Positions 6,062-10,407 of a DNA stretch of 10,407 nt are shown here, piece after piece. The notes beneath the pieces were generated by a model. The model was not told the DNA's origin. It searched no databases and saw nothing but the letters and a program-made list of their open reading frames with translations. The position numbers and the translations under genes are program-made. This stretch comes from Acidimicrobiaceae bacterium (GTDB lineage Bacteria; Actinomycetota; Acidimicrobiia; Acidimicrobiales; Bog-793): positions 1-10,407 of the forward strand of contig JAODBN010000233.1 of the NCBI GenBank assembly GCA_025463965.1, given 5' to 3'. Each line of letters opens with the position of its first letter. The first letter of the stretch is position 1.

Positions 6062-6370
6062 ATGCAGGAGACACCGACAGGCGAACGGGTGCAGGTGGTG
6101 CACGTGCCCGAGGCGAGCCGCTACGAGCTCCTCGTCGACGGTGAACGTGTGGGCCTTCTCGACTATGTAGAGGCGGACGACACGGTGCGCGCGACCCACA
6201 CCGAGGTCGACGCGGCTCGCGGCGGCCGTGGGCTCGGCGAGCGTCTCGTGGTCGCGGCGCTCAGCGACTGGCGCGCAGAAGGAAGGACCGTCATCGCGGT
6301 CTGTCCCTTCGTGCGCCACGTCCTGCGCCGCCATCCCGAGCTCGACACAGCCGAGGAAAAGCCGGCCTGA
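6062..6370 (+). CDS. Small NATD1-like GNAT N-acetyltransferase domain protein
   Basis: 102-residue stand-alone minimal GNAT domain of the type found in human NATD1 and bacterial COG2388 proteins (Pfam Acetyltransf_CG). Visible family features are a beta-hairpin start (RYELLVDGERVGLLDYVEAD), the HTEV strand (46-49), the acetyl-CoA loop RGGRGLGERLV (53-63), the following helix, and the signature CPF...RRHPE (81-93), in which the cysteine is conserved across the family. The cellular acceptor is unknown in bacteria. The gene has a good ribosome site, is divergent from the exporter (61 bp between start codons) and is convergent with hpnH. Sharing that short intergenic space with the exporter operon could link their regulation, but no functional tie is evident. 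Confidence 0.88.
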   Translation: MQETPTGERVQVVHVPEASRYELLVDGERVGLLDYVEADDTVRATHTEVDAARGGRGLGERLVVAALSDWRAEGRTVIAVCPFVRHVLRRHPELDTAEEKPA

Positions 6371-6372
6371 GC

Positions 6373-6401
6373 GGGCCTCCGGCGCCAGACGCCGGAAGCC
6401 C
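6373..6401. terminator. Bidirectional hairpin terminator between the NATD1-like gene and hpnH
   Basis: TCCGGCG (6378-6384) pairs perfectly with CGCCGGA (6390-6396) around a 5-nt loop. After one C/A mismatch, GGGC (6373-6376) pairs with GCCC (6398-6401), giving 11 base pairs. It fills the 39-bp gap between the two convergent stop codons and would serve both transcripts, including the end of the hopanoid operon. No T-tract is present. Confidence 0.72.
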
Positions 6402-6409
6402 CCCGATGC

Positions 6410-7417
6410 TCAGTGCGTGCCGACCATCGCCCGCAGCGACTCGCGCAACGAGCCGGTGGTGGCGAGCACGGCTGTCGGCTCATAGCCGCAGTGAGCCATG
6501 CAGTTGTCGCAGCGAGGGTCGTTGCCCCGCCCGTACTTGGACCAGTCGGTGGTCTCGAGCAGTTCCTTGTAGGTCGCCGTGTGGCCGTCGCTCATGAGGT
6601 AGCACGGACGCTGCCAGCCGAAGACCGAGTAGCTCGGGATGCCCCACGGCGTGCACTGGTATTCCTTCTTGCCCTCGAGGAAGTCCAGGAACAGCGGCGT
6701 GTGGTTCAAGCGCCACTTCTTGCGCCGCCCGTCGCTGAACGCTTCCTTGAACAATTCGTTGGTCTGGCGCACGCCGAGGAAGTGCTCCTGGTCGGGAGCC
6801 TTCTCGTAGGCGAAGGCGGGCGAGATCATCATGGCGTCGACCTTGAGGTCATCGTTGATGAAGTCGAGCACCTCTCGGACGGTCTTCGGCGAGTCGTTGG
6901 TGAAGAAGGTCGAGTTGGTCGTGACCCGGAATCCCCGGCGCTTCGCCTCGCGAATCGCCTCGACGGCTTCGTCGAAGACGCCCGCGCGGTCGACCGCCTC
7001 GTCATGCCTCTCCCTCAGCCCGTCGAGGTGCACGACAAAGGAGAAGTAAGGCGAGGGCTTGAAGCGGTCCATCTTGCGGCGCAGCAGGACGGCGTTCGTG
7101 CACAGGTAGACGAAGCGCTTACGCGCCATCAGCCCCTGGACGATCTCCTCGATCTGGGGGTGCAGCAGCGGTTCACCGCCGGCAAGAGAGACCATGGGCG
7201 CCCCGCACTCCTCGATCGCGGCGAAGGCCTCTTCGGGGCTCACGCGCTTGCGAAGAATCTCGGTCGGGTGCTGGATCTTGCCGCAGCCCGGGCAGGCGAG
7301 GTTGCAGACGAAGAGCGGCTCGAGCTCCACGATGAGCGGGTACTTCTCGACGCCCTTCAGGCGCTGGCGCATGAGGTAGGACGCCATGCGCAGGTTCTGG
7401 CGGATGGGGATGGACAT
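6410..7417 (-). CDS. hpnH: HpnH, radical SAM adenosylhopane synthase
   Basis: 335-residue radical SAM enzyme that adds the 5'-deoxyadenosyl radical to hopene (diploptene) to give adenosylhopane, the first step of C35 hopanoid side-chain synthesis. The [4Fe-4S] cluster motif is C38-x3-C42-x2-C45 (CNLACPGC), the spacing typical of the superfamily. The SAM-binding GGEP is at 80-83 (VSLAGGEPLLHP). The HpnH C-terminal domain (DUF3463 type) is present with Cys at 255, 272, 303, 306 and 310, including DPRCDNCMAHCGYEP. The N-terminus MSIPIRQNLRMASYLMRQRLKG is characteristic of HpnH and fixes the ATG at 7417; an in-frame ATG at 7642 would lie inside hpnG. It starts 4 nt after the hpnG stop, with a weak ribosome site (AAGG) 11 nt upstream, so coupling is likely. 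It is the last gene of the operon. Confidence 0.96.
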   Translation of the reverse strand: MSIPIRQNLRMASYLMRQRLKGVEKYPLIVELEPLFVCNLACPGCGKIQHPTEILRKRVSPEEAFAAIEECGAPMVSLAGGEPLLHPQIEEIVQGLMARKRFVYLCTNAVLLRRKMDRFKPSPYFSFVVHLDGLRERHDEAVDRAGVFDEAVEAIREAKRRGFRVTTNSTFFTNDSPKTVREVLDFINDDLKVDAMMISPAFAYEKAPDQEHFLGVRQTNELFKEAFSDGRRKKWRLNHTPLFLDFLEGKKEYQCTPWGIPSYSVFGWQRPCYLMSDGHTATYKELLETTDWSKYGRGNDPRCDNCMAHCGYEPTAVLATTGSLRESLRAMVGTH

Positions 7418-7421
7418 CAGA

Positions 7422-8039
7422 TCACCGACCTTGCAGTTGTTTGTCGAGGGGGATGGTGGACCAGCTGCGCAGGGCACGGGCCGCCGCGCTGAGCGAGCGA
7501 AACGCTCTCCAGGTAGCCGCCGGGGTGGCGGCCGAGAGGACATCGTGGCCGGGCACGTCGAGGACGGCGCGCACGACGGCAAACGGGTGGACGCGGGCGA
7601 GCGACGCGCACCACAGCGACTCCATGTCGACGGCGAGCGCACCCCGGCGGCCAGCCTTGGTGCGCTCCTCGAGCCCCTTCAGCACGCGCGGGGTGGAGAC
7701 CACGGGCCCGAGGTGGACCGAGGCGCTCAGCCCGGCGAGCCCGAGGAGGTGCGCCACCGAGGCCGCCTCCGGAAGCAGGTAGGGCTCGTCGTCCTCCTCG
7801 AGACCGGCGCACGAGGTGGCCACGACGAGATCCCCGGCACGCAGCTCGTCGGAGAGCCCGCCCGCGAAGCCGAACAGGACGACCGGCCGGCCCGGGGGGA
7901 CCCGGGCAAGACGTGCCCGTGCGGAGGTGGCTCGGACCGGACCCATCCCGATCCGCTCCACCTCGACCTCGCGCGCCCCGCGGCGAAGCGCCAGGGCCTC
8001 GGTGCGAAGGGGGGCGAGAAACAGCGGCCCTTCGCTCAT
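7422..8039 (-). CDS. hpnG: HpnG, adenosylhopane nucleosidase / phosphorylase
   Basis: 205-residue member of the purine nucleoside phosphorylase / MTA-SAH nucleosidase family (PNP_UDP_1). In hopanoid producers this protein removes adenine from adenosylhopane made by HpnH, leaving the ribosyl or phosphoribosyl hopane that becomes bacteriohopanetetrol. Visible motifs are the glycine-rich FGFAGGLSDELRAGD (56-70), the substrate loop with VDMES (138-142), whose Met-Glu contacts the ribose in this family, and an RAVLDVPGHD segment (157-166) in the place of the base-binding Asp. The ATG at 8039 overlaps the shc stop (ATGA), and GAGGAG (8048-8053) lies 8 nt upstream. Longer starts such as GTG at 8114 would run back into shc. 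Slightly short for the family but apparently complete. The position between shc and hpnH supports the assignment. Confidence 0.93.
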   Translation of the reverse strand: MSEGPLFLAPLRTEALALRRGAREVEVERIGMGPVRATSARARLARVPPGRPVVLFGFAGGLSDELRAGDLVVATSCAGLEEDDEPYLLPEAASVAHLLGLAGLSASVHLGPVVSTPRVLKGLEERTKAGRRGALAVDMESLWCASLARVHPFAVVRAVLDVPGHDVLSAATPAATWRAFRSLSAAARALRSWSTIPLDKQLQGR

Positions 8040-10132
8040 CGGGCGAACTCCTCGGTGACCGAATCGCTCGCGAAGCCCGCACCGATCGTCGGCGCGCCGA
8101 CCGCACGGCACCACCTGCCGAGAGCGCTCACCGGGAAGACCAGCCGGTAGAGGTGGTAGTTGATGTAGAAGTCACCGGGAAAGCCGGTGCCGGTGTAGTA
8201 AGGCTCGTCCCAGTTGCCGTCCGGACGCTGGGTCGAGACGAGGAAGCCGACGGCGCGGCGCGCGCTTTCCGAGCTCGCCTCTCCAGCGGCAACCAGCGCG
8301 AGCAGCGCCCATGCTGTCTGGGAGGCCGTGGACGCGCCCATGGCCCGAAGCGACGGGTCGTCGTAGGAGCGGATGTCCTCGCCGAATCCCCCGTCGGGGT
8401 TCTGGTGGCGGTGCAGGAAGGCGATCGCCCGGCGGAGCGCCGGATCGTCGGGTCCCGCGCCGGCGGCGACGAGCGCAGGGACCGCCGCGCCGACGCCGTA
8501 GAGGTAGTTGACGCCCCAGCGCCCATACCAGGCGCCGTCGGGCTCCTGCTGGGCTCGCAACCAAGCGACGCCACGGGCAAGTGCCACCGGGTTGGCGGAA
8601 CGCTCCTCGGCGAGCATCTCGACGACGTGGGCGGTGACGTCGGCGCTCGGGGGATCGATGACCGCCCCGAAGTCGCAGAAGGGCAGCTCGTAGAGCAGCT
8701 CACGAATGTTGTCGGCGTCAAATGCGCCCCACGCGCCGTCCGCGGACGCCATGCCCTCCACCCAGGTGACCGCCCGCTCCACGGCGACCTCGATCGCAGC
8801 GCCGTCGGCGGGATTCGGCGGCGACAGGCGGCGCAGAGCGAGCACGACCTCGGCCGTGTCGTCGTTGTCCGGATAGTTGTCGTTGGCGAACTCGAAGGCC
8901 CAGCCGCCAGCCGGAAGCTCCGGGCGCCGAATGGCCCAGTCGCCGCGCGAGGTGACCTCCTCGCCCAGCAGCCAGCGGCCGGCGCGCAAGAGGCGGGGGT
9001 CGTCGCCGGCCAAGCCGGCGTCGGTGAGCGCGACCGTGGCGAGAGCGGTGTCCCACACCGGTGACTGGCACGCCTCGAGGCTGCGCTCGTCTCCCTCGGT
9101 CCGGGTGAACGCCTCGAGCCCCTCGAGCGCCCGGGCCATCACCGGGTGCTCCACCGAGTACCCACGAAGGTCGAGGGCCATGATCGAGTAGACCCACGGC
9201 GGCTGGATGCCGCCCCAGCTGCCGTCGCCTTCCTGGCGGCGGACAACCCATCGCTCGGCGTGGGCCAGCGCCGCCTCGCGCAGCGTGGCGCGGAGGAACC
9301 CCCGGCTCGCCAAGCGCTCGTAGCGATGAAGGATCCGGTCGAGGAGGGCGAAGCGCGCCTTCCAGTTCAAAAGGCCGGGGGCGGTGACCTCCGGGGAGCG
9401 CCCCGAGCGCAGCTCGTCGATCGCGAAGCCGATTGGGCGCACCGGGCGGTAGGCGCCGACAATGGTGAGGGCCACGACCGTCTGGCGCGCCCAGCAGCCG
9501 AAGTCGTAGATGGAAAAGGGGACCGACGAAGGAAGGAGGGACAGCTCGGCAGGCATTGCGGGGAGGTGCTCCCAGGACCACAGGCCGAAGAGTGCCAGCC
9601 AGATCCTGGTGAACACCCGGGTGTGCTCGATCCCGCCGTTTTGCACCACGAACGCGGCAGCGCTCGCCATGTGCTCCGCGGAGGGCTCGTCGCCGGCGAG
9701 GCGCAAGGCGACGTAGGCCTCGACGGTTGTCGACAGGTCGCCCGGGCCTCCGTAGAAGTTGGCCCAGGTGCCGTCCTCGCGCTGTTGCGAGCGGATCCAC
9801 TTCGCCTTGGCGGCGGTGTCCTCCTCGGTGCGCACCCCGAGGAACTGGCGCAGCAGGAGGTCCTCGGCGTCCATCGTGACGTTGGTCTCGAGATGGCCCT
9901 TCCACCAGCCATCCGGCGACTGCAGGCCAAGCAGGTGACGAGCGGCGCCGTCAAGCGTCGCGCTGGCGGCCTCACGCTCAGGGGCCGGAACCGATCCCTC
10001 TGTCCCGGGCCGCCGGGCAGGAGCGAGCGGGACCCTCGGGCTCGGCACGAGCGCGGGTGCGTGCGCTGGGCTCGACAGGCGCGAGAGTGCACGCGACGGC
10101 AATCGCGTGGTTCCGCGCAGCAGGTCGACCAT
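8036..10132 (-). CDS. shc: Squalene-hopene cyclase
   Basis: 698-residue class II triterpene cyclase that converts squalene to hopene/hopanol at the membrane. The general acid motif DxDD is D422-N-D-D425 (YPDNDDTAEVV). Its partner His is H502 in DVTAH. Several QW repeats are present, for example SQQREDGTW, RRQEGDGSWGG, QQEPDGAW, HQNPDGGF and TQRPDGNW. By my own alignment to the remembered A. acidocaldarius enzyme, E45, W169, W312, F365, F601, F605, Y609 and Y612 are all matched, and position Y420 is Phe (GAFDADN), as in many other cyclases. The ATG at 10132 has GGGAG 8 nt upstream and follows the upstream stop by 2 nt. The protein carries about 45 extra Pro/Ala/Arg-rich N-terminal residues and about 17 extra C-terminal residues relative to that enzyme. 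Its stop overlaps the hpnG start. Confidence 0.97.
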   Translation of the reverse strand: MVDLLRGTTRLPSRALSRLSSPAHAPALVPSPRVPLAPARRPGTEGSVPAPEREAASATLDGAARHLLGLQSPDGWWKGHLETNVTMDAEDLLLRQFLGVRTEEDTAAKAKWIRSQQREDGTWANFYGGPGDLSTTVEAYVALRLAGDEPSAEHMASAAAFVVQNGGIEHTRVFTRIWLALFGLWSWEHLPAMPAELSLLPSSVPFSIYDFGCWARQTVVALTIVGAYRPVRPIGFAIDELRSGRSPEVTAPGLLNWKARFALLDRILHRYERLASRGFLRATLREAALAHAERWVVRRQEGDGSWGGIQPPWVYSIMALDLRGYSVEHPVMARALEGLEAFTRTEGDERSLEACQSPVWDTALATVALTDAGLAGDDPRLLRAGRWLLGEEVTSRGDWAIRRPELPAGGWAFEFANDNYPDNDDTAEVVLALRRLSPPNPADGAAIEVAVERAVTWVEGMASADGAWGAFDADNIRELLYELPFCDFGAVIDPPSADVTAHVVEMLAEERSANPVALARGVAWLRAQQEPDGAWYGRWGVNYLYGVGAAVPALVAAGAGPDDPALRRAIAFLHRHQNPDGGFGEDIRSYDDPSLRAMGASTASQTAWALLALVAAGEASSESARRAVGFLVSTQRPDGNWDEPYYTGTGFPGDFYINYHLYRLVFPVSALGRWCRAVGAPTIGAGFASDSVTEEFAR
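8048..8053 (-). promoter_or_regulatory. Shine-Dalgarno site of hpnG
   Basis: GAGGAG lies in the last codons of shc, 8 nt before the ATG at 8039. It fixes the ATGA-overlap start and indicates translational coupling. Confidence 0.65.
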
Positions 10133-10134
10133 GC

Positions 10135-10407
10135 TCAGAACTCCCGTTCCACCACGAAGTGGGCGATCTCCACGAGCTCCTCGCAGGGTCGCTCGGCGAG
10201 CGAGACGCCCTCGAGCGCGGCGAGCGCCGATGCGAGGCGTCGATCGGCCTCCTCCTGAGCGGCGGATCTGCCGCCGCACGCCTCGACAAGGACGGCGGCG
10301 CGAGCCACCCCCTCCTCCTCGAGCTGTTCGGTGCCGAGCAGGGCGGAGAGCTCCTCCGCGCCGGGTCCGCCGGCGGCAAGCGCCGCGGCAACCGGAAGGG
10401 TCTTCTT
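10135..10407 (-). CDS. Polyprenyl diphosphate synthase, C-terminal part only
   Basis: The last 90 residues of a trans-isoprenyl diphosphate synthase (FPP/GGPP/polyprenyl synthase type); the 5' part lies beyond the right edge. The visible sequence opens with KKTLPVAAAL, matching the conserved (R/K)K(S/T)LPV block after the second Asp-rich motif of actinobacterial enzymes. It then shows the small-domain helices and the final HFVVEREF typical of the family terminus. The catalytic DDxxD motifs are not in the window. It belongs to the hopanoid operon: its stop is 2 nt before the shc ATG, and its last codons contain the shc ribosome site. It probably supplies farnesyl diphosphate for squalene formation, though chain length cannot be judged from this fragment. 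Confidence 0.85.
   Translation of the reverse strand, partial: KKTLPVAAALAAGGPGAEELSALLGTEQLEEEGVARAAVLVEACGGRSAAQEEADRRLASALAALEGVSLAERPCEELVEIAHFVVEREF
10141..10145 (-). promoter_or_regulatory. Shine-Dalgarno site of shc
   Basis: GGGAG within the final codons of the polyprenyl synthase gene, 8 nt before the shc ATG at 10132. It decides this start over an in-frame ATG at 10279 inside the upstream gene. Confidence 0.6.

Noticed and set aside
4669..6144. Long plus-strand open frame opposite the MFS exporter
   Set aside because: Its translation is charged, low-complexity and without recognisable domains, while the minus strand carries intact DHA2 motifs. High G+C keeps antisense frames open.
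6413..7492. Long plus-strand open frame opposite hpnH
   Set aside because: Antisense shadow of a gene with radical SAM motifs; composition-driven.
7891..7906. Two CCCGGG sites flanking a GGGA inside hpnG as a regulatory hairpin
   Set aside because: Encodes conserved-looking protein sequence, and such G/C repeats are common in this DNA.
7386..8150. Plus-strand open frame opposite hpnG
   Set aside because: No motif; the minus strand encodes a conserved phosphorylase family protein with operon spacing.
8720..8725. Phe at the position of catalytic-site Tyr420 of squalene-hopene cyclase as an unusual substitution
   Set aside because: The GAFDADN form is, to my knowledge, common in bacterial cyclases, so it does not suggest altered chemistry.
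9146..10258. Long plus-strand open frame opposite shc
   Set aside because: Antisense shadow of a clearly recognised cyclase; no family signature or ribosome site.

Overview
The window is roughly two-thirds G+C or more by eye, densely coded, with strong third-position G/C bias, frequent GTG starts and hairpins that lack a T-tract. Together with a squalene-hopene cyclase operon of actinobacterial layout and a possible leaderless promoter, this points to a high-GC actinomycetote. A deep lineage such as Acidimicrobiia is possible, but the sequence alone does not settle the class. It reads as chromosomal housekeeping and accessory metabolism. I see no IS element, phage gene, CRISPR array or plasmid function.

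Left part (1-2861). A secreted beta-helix protein, cut by the left edge, lies on the minus strand, preceded on the same strand by a GNAT acetyltransferase (990-1502). The acetyltransferase diverges from a DedA-family membrane protein (1574-2203, plus). DedA converges, 6 bp apart, on a histidine-phosphatase gene (2210-2806, minus), which follows a class I SAM methyltransferase (2859-3641, minus).

Middle part (3642-6372). A lone tRNA-Ala(TGC) on the minus strand (3855-3927) sits between the methyltransferase and a two-gene unit. That unit is a 14-helix DHA2-type MFS exporter (4522-6000) whose stop codon overlaps the GTG start of a MarR-family regulator (4052-4525). A clear TACAAT -10 box lies so close to the exporter ATG that its mRNA would be leaderless or nearly so. 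A hairpin follows the marR stop. Diverging from the exporter is a small NATD1-like GNAT protein (6062-6370, plus).

Right part (6373-10407). This is a tightly packed minus-strand hopanoid operon: polyprenyl diphosphate synthase (C-terminus only) - shc - hpnG - hpnH, with gaps of +2, -4 and +4 nt. It ends at a strong bidirectional hairpin (6373-6401) shared with the convergent NATD1-like gene. The order follows the chemistry: isoprenoid precursor supply, squalene cyclisation to hopene, 5'-deoxyadenosyl attachment by HpnH, and adenine removal by HpnG to begin the C35 bacteriohopanepolyol side chain. The earlier squalene-forming genes (hpnC, hpnD, hpnE) are expected beyond the right edge.

No strongly novel system is evident. 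The points most worth a second look are the coupled hopanoid operon with an N-terminally extended cyclase, the leaderless exporter-marR operon, and several intergenic hairpins and palindromes. No stretch over 300 bases lacks a gene. The largest gap (3642-3854) shows only one weak hairpin.
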